Translations under genes and position numbers: made by a program | The notes under the pieces: generated by a model | Database searches by the model: none | The model's input: only the letters and a program-made list of their open reading frames with translations | What the model was told of the DNA's origin: nothing | DNA from: Streptomyces sp. ALI-76-A | GTDB taxonomy: Bacteria > Actinomycetota > Actinomycetes > Streptomycetales > Streptomycetaceae | Length of the DNA: 64,000 bases | Assembly: GCF_030287445.1 (NCBI RefSeq) | Contig: NZ_JASVWB010000002.1 | Location: 2,852,001 to 2,916,000 of the forward strand | Reading direction: 5' to 3' | Shown: one piece after another, positions 8,347 to 17,500 of the stretch | Numbering within the stretch: position 1 is the first letter of the stretch | Layout of the letters: each line of letters begins with the position of its first letter

Positions 8347-9372
8347 ATGAGACTTCTGCTGCTGGGCGGGACCGAGTTCGCCGGACGGGCCGTCGCGGAG
8401 GCCGCCCTCGGGCGCGGCTGGGACGTGACGGTGTTCCACCGGGGACGCCACGAACCACCCGCCGGTGTGCGGTCGCTGCGCGGCGACCGCACCGCGCCCG
8501 ACGGACTCGCCGCCCTGGACGGGGCCGACGGCGACTGGGACGCCGTCGTCGACACCTGGTCGGCGGCGCCCCGGGCGGTACGGGACGCGGCGCAGCTGCT
8601 GCGGGACCGCGCCGGCCGGTACGTGTACGTGTCGAGCTGCTCGGTGTACGCCTGGCCCCGGCGCGCCGGGTACACCGAGGACGCGCCGCTGGTGCAGGAC
8701 GCGTCCGCCGACGCCGGACCGACCGACTACGCCCGGGACAAGCGGGGCGGCGAGCTGGCGGCCGTCGGGGCGTTCGGCGCGGACCGCTCCCTGCTGGTGC
8801 GGGCGGGCCTGATCCTCGGGCCGTACGAGAACATCGGCCGGCTGCCGTGGTGGCTGAACCGGATCGCCCGCGGCGGGCCCTTCCTCGCCCCCGGCCCGCG
8901 CGCGTTGCCCCTCCAGTACGTCGATGTCCGTGACCTCGCCGAGTGGATCCTGGACTCGGTGGAGCGGAGGACGAGCGGGCCGTACAACCTCGTCGGCCCG
9001 CCGGGACACGCCACCATGGGCTCGCTGCTCGACGCGTGCCTGGCCGTCACCGGCGCGCCCGCCGAGCCGCGCTGGACCGCCCCGGAGACGATCCTCGACG
9101 CGGGCATCGAGCCGTGGCTGCACCTGCCGGTGTGGCTGCCGCCGGACAGCGAGGGGCACGCCTCCGTGCACGGCGCGGACGTCTCCCGGGCGCTCGCGGC
9201 GGGTCTGCGCTGCCGTCCGGTCGAGGACACCGTGGCCGACACCTGGCGGTGGCTGCGGGACATCGGCGGCGTGCCGCCGCAGCGCCCGGACCGGCCGGCG
9301 GTGGGCCTTGACCCGGAACGGGAGGCGAAGGTCCTCGCGGCGGGTGGGGGTGTACCTGGCACCACCCCCTGA
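8347..9372 (+). CDS. NAD-dependent epimerase/dehydratase-type SDR
   Basis: A 341-aa extended SDR. The N-terminal MRLLLLGGTEFAGRAVAEAA holds the GGTxFxGR dinucleotide-binding loop. YVYVSSCSVYAWP near residue 100 provides the catalytic Ser region, and DYARDKRGGE the Y-x3-K pair. The C-terminal half (LPLQYVDVRDLAEWIL, GPYNLVGPPGHATM) matches atypical SDRs of the isoflavone-reductase-like/mRNA-binding type. Substrate not predictable. It starts 60 bp after the winged-helix regulator. Confidence 0.88.
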   Translation: MRLLLLGGTEFAGRAVAEAALGRGWDVTVFHRGRHEPPAGVRSLRGDRTAPDGLAALDGADGDWDAVVDTWSAAPRAVRDAAQLLRDRAGRYVYVSSCSVYAWPRRAGYTEDAPLVQDASADAGPTDYARDKRGGELAAVGAFGADRSLLVRAGLILGPYENIGRLPWWLNRIARGGPFLAPGPRALPLQYVDVRDLAEWILDSVERRTSGPYNLVGPPGHATMGSLLDACLAVTGAPAEPRWTAPETILDAGIEPWLHLPVWLPPDSEGHASVHGADVSRALAAGLRCRPVEDTVADTWRWLRDIGGVPPQRPDRPAVGLDPEREAKVLAAGGGVPGTTP

Positions 9373-9424
9373 CCGGGCGTCCAGGCCCCGTGTCCCGCGC
9401 CGCCGCCTCGGCCAGACTGACGTC

Positions 9425-10696
9425 ATGACCATTGCGACGAAAAGCGGCGGCGACAGCGCACGGGTACGGGGCGTCGGACGGGCGGCGCTGCGGGGACTGG
9501 GCCTGGCGCTGGTGGTGCTGCCGGGGGCGGTGCTCTGCTTCACGCTCTCCGTGGTGTCGATCGCGCTGATCCCGATCGGCCTCGGGATCGTCACCACCCC
9601 GTGGGTGCTCACCGGGGTGCGGGTGTTCGCGGACTGGCGGCGGGTCCTCGCGGCCGAGTGGTACGGGGTGCGGATCCCGTCGGCGTACCGGCCGCTGCCC
9701 GAGGACGCCAACCCGTGGACGCGCACCTCCGGGATGCTCCGTGACCCCGCCACCTGGCGGGACCTGCGGTGGCTGCCGGTGGACATGACGGCCGGGTTCG
9801 TCACCGCGCTGCTGCCGGCCGCGCTGCTGCTCTACCCGCTGGAGGGGTTCGCGCTGGCGGCCGGGCTGTGGCGGGTCTTCCCCGACGGGTACTGGTACGG
9901 GTTCGTGCCGGTGACCGGGCAGGGCTCCGCGTTCGCCGCCGCCGCGCTGGGTCTGGTCCTGCTCTTCTTCGCGCACTTCCTCACCCCGCGGCTGCTGGAG
10001 GGACACTTCCTGCTGACCCGGGCCGTGCTCGGCTCCGGTCAGCGCGAACTGGCCGAGCGGGTGCGGGTGCTGACCGAGACCCGGCGGGACGCGGTCGACA
10101 CCTCGGCGGCCGAACTGCGGCGCATCGAACGGGACCTGCACGACGGGGCGCAAGCCCGGCTGGTCGCCATGGGCATGGACCTCGGCACCGTCGAGGTGCT
10201 GCTGGAGAAGGACCCGGAGCAGGCCAGGCGGCTGCTCGCGCAGGCCCGTCAGTCCTCCGCCGACGCGCTCGCCGAACTGCGCGACCTGGTCCGGGGCATC
10301 CACCCGCCGGTGCTCGCCGAACGCGGACTGGGCGACGCCGTACGGGCGTTGGCGTTGCGGCTGCCCGTGGCCACCGAGGTGGAGGTGGACCTGAGCAGCC
10401 GGCCGGACGCGCCCGTGGAGTCGGCGGCGTACTTCGCGGTCAGCGAGGTGCTGACCAACGCGGTCAAGCACTCCGGCGCCGACCGGATCTGGATCGACCT
10501 GCACCACGCGCGGGCCGAGGGCATGCTGCGGATCTCGGTCACCGACAACGGCAGCGGCGGCGCGGTGACCGGGGCGGGTTCGGGCCTTGCCGGAATCGAA
10601 CGGCGACTGGGTACATTCGACGGCGTCCTGGCCGTCAGCTCGCCCGCGGGCGGTCCCACCATGGTCACCATGGAGATCCCTTGCGCGTTGTCCTAG
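9425..10696 (+). CDS. NarL-type sensor histidine kinase with membrane N-terminus
   Basis: A 423-aa membrane kinase. Hydrophobic segments at about residues 20-60 and 115-195 form a multi-pass sensor of unknown ligand. The HisKA_3 dimerisation box ELRRIERDLHDGAQARLVAM carries the phosphoacceptor His at about residue 239. The HATPase region has SEVLTNAVKHS (N box) and VTDNGSGG (G box). Translation is coupled to the response regulator at 10681, which overlaps its last codons. Together they form a two-component system. Confidence 0.93.
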   Translation: MTIATKSGGDSARVRGVGRAALRGLGLALVVLPGAVLCFTLSVVSIALIPIGLGIVTTPWVLTGVRVFADWRRVLAAEWYGVRIPSAYRPLPEDANPWTRTSGMLRDPATWRDLRWLPVDMTAGFVTALLPAALLLYPLEGFALAAGLWRVFPDGYWYGFVPVTGQGSAFAAAALGLVLLFFAHFLTPRLLEGHFLLTRAVLGSGQRELAERVRVLTETRRDAVDTSAAELRRIERDLHDGAQARLVAMGMDLGTVEVLLEKDPEQARRLLAQARQSSADALAELRDLVRGIHPPVLAERGLGDAVRALALRLPVATEVEVDLSSRPDAPVESAAYFAVSEVLTNAVKHSGADRIWIDLHHARAEGMLRISVTDNGSGGAVTGAGSGLAGIERRLGTFDGVLAVSSPAGGPTMVTMEIPCALS

Positions 10697-11334
10697 CCGA
10701 AGACCTGTTCCTGCTGCGCGACGGACTCGTCCGGCTCCTCGAGGCCTACGACTTCGAGATCGCCGCCGCGGTCGAGACCGGGCCGGAGCTGGCCCGGGCA
10801 CTGGCCGAACTGGAGCCGGACGTCGCCGTGGTCGACGTCCGGCTCCCGCCCACGCACACCGACGAGGGTCTGCAGTGCGCGCTCGACGCCCGCCGGAACA
10901 GACCCGGGCTGCCGGTGCTGGTGCTGTCCCAGCACGTGGAGCAGCTGTACGCGCGCGAGCTGCTCGCCGACGGCAGCGGCGGGGTCGGATATCTGCTCAA
11001 GGACCGGGTCTTCGACGCGGAGCAGTTCGTGGACGCCGTACGACGGGTGGCGGCGGGCGGCACGGCGATGGATCCGCAGGTGATCCGGCAGCTGTTGTCC
11101 CGGCGGGCGGCCGACGACCGGCCGCTGGGGCGGCTGACCCCGCGCGAACGGGAGGTGCTGGAGCTGATGGCCCAGGGCCGGACCAACGCGGCGATCGCCG
11201 AGAAGCTCGTCGTGACGGAACGGGCGATCGCCAAACACACCTCCAACATCTTCGCCAAACTGGGCCTGGAGGTGTCGGACGACGACAACCGACGCGTCCT
11301 GGCGGTTCTCGCCTATCTGGACCAGGACCGCTGA
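10681..11334 (+). CDS. NarL/FixJ response regulator
   Basis: A 217-aa regulator with a receiver domain (acidic pair E7/D8, phosphoacceptor D52 in VAVVDVRLPP, Lys in YLLKDR) and a C-terminal LuxR helix-turn-helix (LTPREREVLELMAQGRTNAA, then VTERAIAKHTSNIFAKLGL). The start is a TTG at 10681, inside the kinase 3' end, with GGAG 6 nt upstream; the 16-bp overlap implies translational coupling. It is the cognate partner of the kinase at 9425. Confidence 0.93.
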   Translation: MRVVLAEDLFLLRDGLVRLLEAYDFEIAAAVETGPELARALAELEPDVAVVDVRLPPTHTDEGLQCALDARRNRPGLPVLVLSQHVEQLYARELLADGSGGVGYLLKDRVFDAEQFVDAVRRVAAGGTAMDPQVIRQLLSRRAADDRPLGRLTPREREVLELMAQGRTNAAIAEKLVVTERAIAKHTSNIFAKLGLEVSDDDNRRVLAVLAYLDQDR

Positions 11335-11538
11335 AAAAGGGCCTCGCTTTTCGCACCTGCCGTGTTGGATCAGCAACTGCGGGTACTACAGAGGTAGTTG
11401 TGTCTGCATGGACGTACGAAACTCTCACCAATTTCTGAGACGGCTGAACACCCGTGGGACTCCCCGCGTATGGAAGGGAGCCGCTTCACTCCTGTCGGGC
11501 GCCTCGATGCTGCCCCGCAAGGAAGTCAGAGGAGTTCC

Positions 11539-13089
11539 ATGGGACGCAACACACGTAAACGCCGTTCGTCGATGGCCACGAAGGCCGTGGCAGCATCGGC
11601 GGCCCTAGCGCTCGGTGGGGGCGGGCTGATCTGGGCGAACTTCTACGCTTCGGCGCACGAGTCCAACGACTCGTCGCAGAACCAGACCAAAGCCGCCGCA
11701 GGGCAGATAGCCACGATCTCCTGCCCGGATGTGGGGCAGAAGCTGACGAGCGTGCCCGACGGGGCCCGCGCAGGTGTCGACAAGGAGCTGGCGAACCTCG
11801 ACAAGCAGATCACCGAGGCCTACGCCCGGCTCGCTTCCACGCGCCAGGCCCAGGCAGGTGACCCGGGCTTCGTCCAGAACGCGATCGTCGGCCCCCTCAA
11901 GGACAAGCGGGCCGCCACGATCGACCGCATCCGGATCAACATCCAGCGGGTCGGCGGACAGGCACAGAACCTGAGCCAGCTCGCCGCCTGCACCCCGCAG
12001 GCCGCCACTCCGGAGACCAACGCCGGTGAGGGCGACGGCGGTCAGAACCAGGACGGCGGTCAGAACGACGGCGGCCAGGACGGCGGTCAGGATGACGGCG
12101 GCCAGAACGAGGGCGGCCAGGACGGCGGCCAGCAGCCCGGCAACGGCGGTCAGGGCGGCAACGGCCCGGTGGCGGCCGACTTCCAGGACATCACCACCGT
12201 CCAGCCCAACAACCAGCTGGGCGTCGGCGCGAACGGTCTCGCCGCGAACGGCAGGTCCGGTTCGCGGGGCACCTTCACCACGGTCTGTGGCACCAACAGC
12301 AACGACAATCACAACACGGACAACGTGATCGTCGCCCCCGGTGTCACCAACGGCGCGCACCACCTGCACGACTACGTCGGCAACCAGAACAACGACGCGT
12401 TCGCGAGCGACGAGGACCTGGCTGCCGCCGACACCAGCTGCCAGAACCAGGGCGACAAGTCGTCGTACTTCTGGCCCGTGCTGCGTCTGCAGGACGGCAC
12501 GCAGGACTTCGACCAGAACAACGCCGGTGGCGGCACCGAGGGCAACGTCGGCAAGATCCTCGAACCCGTCCAGGCGCAGCTCAAGTTCGTCGGCAACAAG
12601 AAGAGCAAGGTCGTCGGCATGCCGACCGGCCTGCGCATCATCACCGGTGACGCCAAGTCGTTCGTCAACGGTCTCGCCAACGCCAACGTCAACTGGAGCT
12701 GCACCGGTTTCGAGGACCGGCAGCTGAAGGACAAGTACCCGATCTGCCCCGAGGGCAGTGACGTGGTCCGCGTCTCCAACTTCCAGAGCTGCTGGGACGG
12801 CCAGAACATCGACAGCGCCAACCACCGCACCCACGTGTCGTTCGTCCAGGCCGACGGCACCTGCGCCAACGGCTTCAAGGCGATCCCGCAGCTCCAGGTC
12901 CGTCTGGTCTACGACGTACCGGCCCCGGCCATCGAGAACGGCCAGGTCGTGAACCCGTTCGCGGTGGACTCCTTCCCGGAGCAGCTGCACAAGCCGATCA
13001 CCGACCACAACGACTTCATCAACTTCTTCTCGCAGAACACGATGAACAAGATGGTCAACTGCATCAACACCGGCAAGAAGTGCAAGTGA
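11539..13089 (+). CDS. Secreted DUF1996 domain protein
   Basis: A 516-aa exported protein. N-terminus [15 protein letters not shown] is basic, with a hydrophobic core to about residue 35, i.e. a signal peptide or anchor. A helical region with paired Cys (about 55-150) is followed by a Gly/Gln/Asp-rich linker built of [10 protein letters not shown] repeats (about 165-210) and the DUF1996 domain. That domain shows [31 protein letters not shown] and [13 protein letters not shown]; its His/Asp-rich motifs suggest a metal-dependent or hydrolytic site, but this is unproven. The ATG at 11539 has AGAGGAG 4 nt upstream. The linker DNA is a run of short direct repeats (about 12034-12160). Confidence 0.9.
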   Translation: MGRNTRKRRSSMATKAVAASAALALGGGGLIWANFYASAHESNDSSQNQTKAAAGQIATISCPDVGQKLTSVPDGARAGVDKELANLDKQITEAYARLASTRQAQAGDPGFVQNAIVGPLKDKRAATIDRIRINIQRVGGQAQNLSQLAACTPQAATPETNAGEGDGGQNQDGGQNDGGQDGGQDDGGQNEGGQDGGQQPGNGGQGGNGPVAADFQDITTVQPNNQLGVGANGLAANGRSGSRGTFTTVCGTNSNDNHNTDNVIVAPGVTNGAHHLHDYVGNQNNDAFASDEDLAAADTSCQNQGDKSSYFWPVLRLQDGTQDFDQNNAGGGTEGNVGKILEPVQAQLKFVGNKKSKVVGMPTGLRIITGDAKSFVNGLANANVNWSCTGFEDRQLKDKYPICPEGSDVVRVSNFQSCWDGQNIDSANHRTHVSFVQADGTCANGFKAIPQLQVRLVYDVPAPAIENGQVVNPFAVDSFPEQLHKPITDHNDFINFFSQNTMNKMVNCINTGKKCK

Positions 13090-13134
13090 TCACCGAGTGA
13101 CCCACTGGGTGATCGCTGAGTGACCCGCAACGGG

Positions 13135-13168
13135 AAGCCGGCGGTGAGGACTTCCTCACCGCCGGCTT
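13135..13168. terminator. Terminator between convergent genes
   Basis: AAGCCGGCGGTGAGGA pairs with TCCTCACCGCCGGCTT, 46 bp after the DUF1996 stop and 20 bp before the lipoprotein stop. It can serve both strands. Confidence 0.8.
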
Positions 13169-13187
13169 TCCGCTGTGCGGGTCCCGG

Positions 13188-13628
13188 TCAGTGAGCGGAG
13201 TGCGTGGCGCCGTCGGAGGGCTCACCCGACTCGTGCGCGGAGTGGTCCGTGCCCTCCTCGATGTCGCCGCCGAGCGTGCCCCGCAGGGCGGTCACGGTGC
13301 TGGTCTCCCCCACGGCCACCCACTTGCGGCCGACCAGGTAGTGACCGCCGTAGTCCTTCGCCCCGTTGATCCACTCGCGCTGGCCGCGGTCGGTGCTGAA
13401 GGTGGCGAGGATGAACTTGCCGTCGGGGTTCTTGCACACGGCCTGGCGGATCTCGTCGGCGTCGGTCTGCATGTTCGGCGTGCACTTCACCTCGGCCGCC
13501 AGATGCTCCAGGCTGCCGGTGGCCGTCTCGGGTACGGCGTCCTTCGCCTCGCCGGAGCCGCAGCCCGCCAGCGCCAGCGCCAGCAGCGCCGCGCCGATCG
13601 GAGCGAGTGTCGGTCGGGTCACCCTCAT
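13188..13628 (-). CDS. DUF3558-like small lipoprotein
   Basis: A 146-aa lipoprotein: MRVTRPTLAPIGAALLALAL leads into a lipobox AGC around residue 22. The mature part has two Cys residues (VKCTPNM and VCKNPDG) likely forming a disulfide, and ends in a His/Ser-rich tail (SAHESG ... ATHSAH). The ATG at 13628 is preferred over 13652 because GGAGGAA precedes it by 3-5 nt. Exact family uncertain; function unknown, possibly metal-related given the terminal histidines. Confidence 0.75.
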   Translation of the reverse strand: MRVTRPTLAPIGAALLALALAGCGSGEAKDAVPETATGSLEHLAAEVKCTPNMQTDADEIRQAVCKNPDGKFILATFSTDRGQREWINGAKDYGGHYLVGRKWVAVGETSTVTALRGTLGGDIEEGTDHSAHESGEPSDGATHSAH

Positions 13629-13767
13629 CTGTTCCTCCGGAGTCGCACGCATCAGACCATGCCTCGGCCGACCCCGGCGAGGGGCCCGTCCTCTTCGATA
13701 CGGCTCCGGGGCCCGCCCCGCTCAAAATGCGGTGCCCCGACCGGCACACCCGTGCGAGGGTGTCCCG

Positions 13768-14268
13768 GTGAACCGAGACTGGGAAGAGCGCGTGGCCGCC
13801 GCCTGGGCCGCCTTCGACGACGACCCCGAACAGGACGCGGCCGGGTTCCGGGCCCTGATCGACACCCTCGTCGCCGAACTGCCGGACGGCAGCCCGCTCG
13901 GCCCCTTCGAGCGGGCCTGCGCCTGGGACTCGACCGGCCACTCCGACAGGGCCGTGCCGCTGTACCGGGAGGCGCTCGCCCTCGGCCTGAGCGGCTACCA
14001 GGGGCGGCGCGCCAGGATCCAGCTCGCCAGTTCCCTGCGCAACATCGGGCAGGCGGAGCAGGGCGTCAAGCTGCTGACGCCCGAACTGGACGCCCCGTCC
14101 GACGAGTTGGACGACGCGGTACGGGCGTGTCTGGCGCTGTGCCTGTCCAGCCTCGGCCGCGACCGTGAGGGCCTGTCCCTCGTGCTGGGCGCCCTGGCCC
14201 CCCATCTGCCGCGCTACCGGCGGTCGATGGCGGACTACGCCCGTGCCCTGGTCACGCCGGAGGGCTGA
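13768..14268 (+). CDS. Tetratricopeptide-repeat protein
   Basis: A 166-aa all-helical protein. The segments GHSDRAVPLYREALALGLSG, RIQLASSLRNIGQAEQGVKL and CLALCLSSLGRDREGLSLVL have the size and alanine/glycine pattern of three TPR-like helical pairs. Start GTG at 13768 with GAGG about 7 nt upstream. Streptomyces homologues are described as tetratricopeptide-repeat proteins. A protein-binding scaffold role is inferred only. Confidence 0.8.
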   Translation: MNRDWEERVAAAWAAFDDDPEQDAAGFRALIDTLVAELPDGSPLGPFERACAWDSTGHSDRAVPLYREALALGLSGYQGRRARIQLASSLRNIGQAEQGVKLLTPELDAPSDELDDAVRACLALCLSSLGRDREGLSLVLGALAPHLPRYRRSMADYARALVTPEG

Positions 14269-14317
14269 TTCCCCCGGGTGGCGGTGACCATCGGACGATT
14301 CGCTCGTTCTGCTGAAC

Positions 14318-16240
14318 GTGCAGTCACAGGATGTCGCCCCGCCCACCGCACCCGCCGCCTCGTCCGACCCGCTCGTGGATGTCGAGCAGGCCGAGGCCGC
14401 ACTCGTCGAGCACTACCCGCGGCTCGTCCGGCTCGCCTATCTGGTGCTGCCGCCGGGGCTCGGCCGCAGCCGACGCGTCCTGACCGCGCACGCCCTCACC
14501 CAACGCGCGCTGCCCCGCGGCCGGACGCCCGCGCCCGTGATCCCGGCCCAGTCGGCCGGCCGCGACGGCGACCCGGGCTACACCCTGGTCCGCCTCCAGG
14601 TGCTGCGTACGGCGCTGAAGGCGGGCCGGCCGGTCAGGCACCGGATGTGGCCCAGGAGGTCCCAGCTGCCGCCGCCGCTGCCCCAGGTGTGGGGCCTCAA
14701 GCTGTTCCCGCGCTCGGGCGGCGCCGACGAACTCGCCCTGGACCAGAGGCTGTCGGCCCTGTCCGGTGCGGGCCGGGCCGCGTATGTGCTGCGCGGCCTG
14801 GAGAAGCTCCCGGACGGCGACGTCCGCGAGGTACTGGAGGCCGCGGGCGTCGCGGACGTGGACGCCGCACTGGACGAGGCCGACGAGGTACCCGCGCGGT
14901 ACGCGCTGCTCGACTCCCCCGAGTTCGACCCCTGTTCGCTCCAGGCCCGGCCCACCGACCTGATGCGCCGCAGGCAGCACATGAAGGCGGCGCTCGCCGC
15001 GGCCGCCGCCGTCGCCGTGTGCGGCGCGCTGCTCGGCCTGCCCGGTGACGGCTGGGGCCCCGACGGCGCCGCCGCCCCGCCGTACGCCCAGAACCCGGCG
15101 GCCCAGGCAGCCCTGGACCCGGCCACGCTGACCCGGGTCGCGCCCGCCGCGTGGGAGTCCGCCACGCGTGCCGACTTCTCCGTGTGGCCGGCGCGCGGCG
15201 AACTCACCGGCGACACGGCTCTGCTGCGCCGCGCCCTCGCCGTGTGGGCCCGCCCCGGCGAGACCGTCCAGGTGTCCGCGACCCCGGGCACCCCGTCGGG
15301 CGGTCCCGCCGGACCGCCCCAGCTGCTGTACGCGGGGGTCGTCGACACCGCGCGGGTGGTGATCCTCCACGACGGTCTGCGCGTCGTCCGCTACGCCGAG
15401 CCGAAGGACGGCACCCAGGGCGCCGCGCTCGACTTCGCGCGGGTGGACGGCGCGACCGGCGCCGCGGCGAGCGCGGTGGTGCTCGGCCGGGCCGACGGCA
15501 ACGTCCGTTATCTGACGGCGCCCTGGGTGACGAAGGCGGCCGAGCGGGACCTGACGAAGCCGGGCTCCGGCGCGATGGACCTCACCCTGACCGACGGCCG
15601 CACCGCGCCGCTGGCCAGCCCCGCCGTCCGGACCGGCGCGTGCGCCTCGTGGAACGTGCTCCAGCTGACGGACGCCTCCGGCACCCGGGTGCTGACCGAC
15701 CTGGGCGAGCTGGTTCCGGCCCACCTCACCACCGGGCGGCCCGGGTCGGCGCGCGAGGCGTCCGGTGCCCGGGCCCTGCGCGTCTGGGCGCCGTTCGCCT
15801 GCTCCCTGTCCGCCGTGCGCGCCGCGGGCGTGCGGAGCGTGAACACCTGGGAGTTCGCCGCGCAGCCGCTGCCCGACGCGAGCGGGTCGGCGGCGTGGGT
15901 GTGCACCCGGGCCGAGACCTGGCGGGGCGGCGGGACACGCGTCCTGGCGCAGTTCCACACGCCGGGCGGGGCGTACGGGGCGGTCGCGGCGAAGGCCGAG
16001 AACGTGCCGGCCTGCGGTCCGCGCGACCCGCACGTGCTCGCCGGGGTGCTGTGGAAGTCGGGGGCGGGGTCCTGGTACCTGCTGGCGGCCGGCAGCCGGG
16101 ACACCGCGTCGATCACGGCGACGGGCGGGGTGGCCGGCTCCGCGCGGGGCAGCCTGCTGGCCGTGAGAACCGAGCAGGGGGCCAAGGCCGGGCTGAAGGG
16201 GACCTTGCAGAGCGGGCGGGCGGTCGACGGACTGGGCTGA
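14318..16240 (+). CDS. Sigma-factor-like N-terminus fused to a membrane-anchored extracytoplasmic domain
   Basis: A 640-aa protein in three parts. Residues about 20-215 look like a degenerate ECF sigma region: AALVEHYPRLVRLAYLVLPP resembles region 2, and LSGAGRAAYVLRGLEKLPDG resembles region 4. A single transmembrane helix follows at about 228-245 (AALAAAAAVAVCGALLGLPG). The remaining 390 residues lie outside the membrane, with Cys pairs (ACASWN, APFACSL, AWVCTR, PACGPR). Such proteins are conserved in Streptomyces without known function; a membrane-bound signalling role is inference. An unusually large tail for the family sets it apart from true sigma factors. Confidence 0.7.
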   Translation: MQSQDVAPPTAPAASSDPLVDVEQAEAALVEHYPRLVRLAYLVLPPGLGRSRRVLTAHALTQRALPRGRTPAPVIPAQSAGRDGDPGYTLVRLQVLRTALKAGRPVRHRMWPRRSQLPPPLPQVWGLKLFPRSGGADELALDQRLSALSGAGRAAYVLRGLEKLPDGDVREVLEAAGVADVDAALDEADEVPARYALLDSPEFDPCSLQARPTDLMRRRQHMKAALAAAAAVAVCGALLGLPGDGWGPDGAAAPPYAQNPAAQAALDPATLTRVAPAAWESATRADFSVWPARGELTGDTALLRRALAVWARPGETVQVSATPGTPSGGPAGPPQLLYAGVVDTARVVILHDGLRVVRYAEPKDGTQGAALDFARVDGATGAAASAVVLGRADGNVRYLTAPWVTKAAERDLTKPGSGAMDLTLTDGRTAPLASPAVRTGACASWNVLQLTDASGTRVLTDLGELVPAHLTTGRPGSAREASGARALRVWAPFACSLSAVRAAGVRSVNTWEFAAQPLPDASGSAAWVCTRAETWRGGGTRVLAQFHTPGGAYGAVAAKAENVPACGPRDPHVLAGVLWKSGAGSWYLLAAGSRDTASITATGGVAGSARGSLLAVRTEQGAKAGLKGTLQSGRAVDGLG

Positions 16241-16385
16241 CCGATGCTGGGCCGCAACTCCGGTCGTAGGCAGGGACGTCGCCGGTCCCGGAGGCCCGGA
16301 CGGGTGAGCGTCCTGTGGGGGACGGGTGAACACCGATGGCCGGTCCGATCCGTTCGAGGCCGGATTCGATCGGTAAGGTGTTCGT

Positions 16386-17102
16386 ATGACTACCGGGGTG
16401 CGCCGCAGGATGGGTGTCGAGGAGCGGCGGCAGCAACTGATCGGCGTCGCCCTGGAGCTGTTCAGCGGCCGGTCGCCGGACGAGGTCTCCATCGACGAGA
16501 TAGCCGCGGCCGCCGGTATCTCGCGGCCGCTGGTCTACCACTACTTCCCCGGCAAACTCAGCCTGTACGAAGCCGCGTTGAAGCGTGCCGCCGACGATCT
16601 GGCGAGCCGGTTCGTGGAGCCGCACGACGGTCCGCTCGGGGCGCGGCTGCTGCGGGTGATGGGCCGCTACTTCGACTTCGTCGACGCCCACGGACCCGGT
16701 TTCTCGGCGCTGATGCGCGGCGGCCCGGCGGTCACCGTGGGCGGACCCCGCTCCCTGGGCAACGTCTCGGCGACGAACGCGCTCATCGACTCCGTACGCC
16801 AGGCCGCCTACGACCAGCTCCTGGCGCATCTGGGGGTGACGGACCCGCCCGCGCGGCTGGAACTGGTCGTCCGCTCCTGGATCTCGCTCGCCGAGGCGAC
16901 GGCGCTGATCTGGCTGGACGGCCGCCACATCCCGCGCGCCGAACTGGAGGTGCAGCTCGTGCACGACTTCGGGGCGCTCGCGGCCGTGAGCGCCGCGCAC
17001 GACGAGGAGATGAGCGGGCTGCTGCGCCGCGTGCTGAAGGACGAGCCGGGCGACGGGCCGTTCAGCGACCTGGCCGCCCGGCTGCTCACGCTGACGTCCT
17101 GA
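16386..17102 (+). CDS. TetR-family regulator
   Basis: A 238-aa repressor-type protein. The N-terminal helix-turn-helix is clear: RRQQLIGVALELFS, then SIDEIAAAAGISRPLVYHYF and GKLSLYEAAL. The C-terminal ligand domain (about 85-230) includes FSALMRGGPAV and LVVRSWISLAEATALIWLD. It is followed closely, on the opposite strand, by the tautomerase gene. Ligand and targets unknown. Confidence 0.92.
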   Translation: MTTGVRRRMGVEERRQQLIGVALELFSGRSPDEVSIDEIAAAAGISRPLVYHYFPGKLSLYEAALKRAADDLASRFVEPHDGPLGARLLRVMGRYFDFVDAHGPGFSALMRGGPAVTVGGPRSLGNVSATNALIDSVRQAAYDQLLAHLGVTDPPARLELVVRSWISLAEATALIWLDGRHIPRAELEVQLVHDFGALAAVSAAHDEEMSGLLRRVLKDEPGDGPFSDLAARLLTLTS

Positions 17103-17111
17103 CCGGCACCG

Positions 17112-17465
17112 TCAGCGGTCGACCTTGCGGTAGGAGGTGTCGAGGTCCCGCACCTCGACGGAGGCGTGCAGGGCGAAGCCGCCCTCCTCGATGTGCCGGG
17201 TGAGCAGCTCCACCACGGTTTCGGTCAGCTTGGACTTGGTCTCCTCGGTGCGTCCGGCGAGCAGGCCGATGCTCACGTGCACGACCGCGTGCCCCTCCGC
17301 CTCGTGAGCGACCAGCGTGTACTCGGAGGCGCGGAACTGGGTCTTGCACGCCTCCGGCTTCGCCGCCGCGATCTCGACGACGGCCGAGTGCAGGGCATCG
17401 GCGAAACCGGCCCGGTCGAAGGCGGACGCCATCGTGGCGGAGTAGTCGACGGTGATCTGCGGCAT
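17112..17465 (-). CDS. 5-carboxymethyl-2-hydroxymuconate isomerase-like tautomerase
   Basis: A 117-aa protein of the CHMI branch of the tautomerase superfamily. MPQITVDYSA places the catalytic N-terminal Pro directly after Met. AHEAEGHAVVHVSIGLLAGR and SVEVRDLDTSYRK follow the family pattern. CHMI acts in homoprotocatechuate breakdown, but no other hpc genes are near, so the substrate is open. The ATG at 17465 is the only start giving Pro-2; the longer upstream frame runs into the neighbouring 169-bp repeat. Its ribosome site lies inside a 10-bp hairpin (17469-17497). Confidence 0.85.
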   Translation of the reverse strand: MPQITVDYSATMASAFDRAGFADALHSAVVEIAAAKPEACKTQFRASEYTLVAHEAEGHAVVHVSIGLLAGRTEETKSKLTETVVELLTRHIEEGGFALHASVEVRDLDTSYRKVDR

Positions 17466-17468
17466 GTG

Positions 17469-17497
17469 GGCTCCTGTTCCTGGGGTCAACAGGAGCC
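17469..17497 (-). promoter_or_regulatory. Hairpin enclosing the ribosome site of the tautomerase gene
   Basis: On the minus strand GGCTCCTGTT and AACAGGAGCC form a perfect 10-bp stem with a 9-nt loop, ending 3 nt before the ATG at 17465. The AGGAG ribosome site is inside the 3' arm. It could restrict translation or end read-through from upstream. Confidence 0.65.
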
Positions 17498-17500
17498 ACC

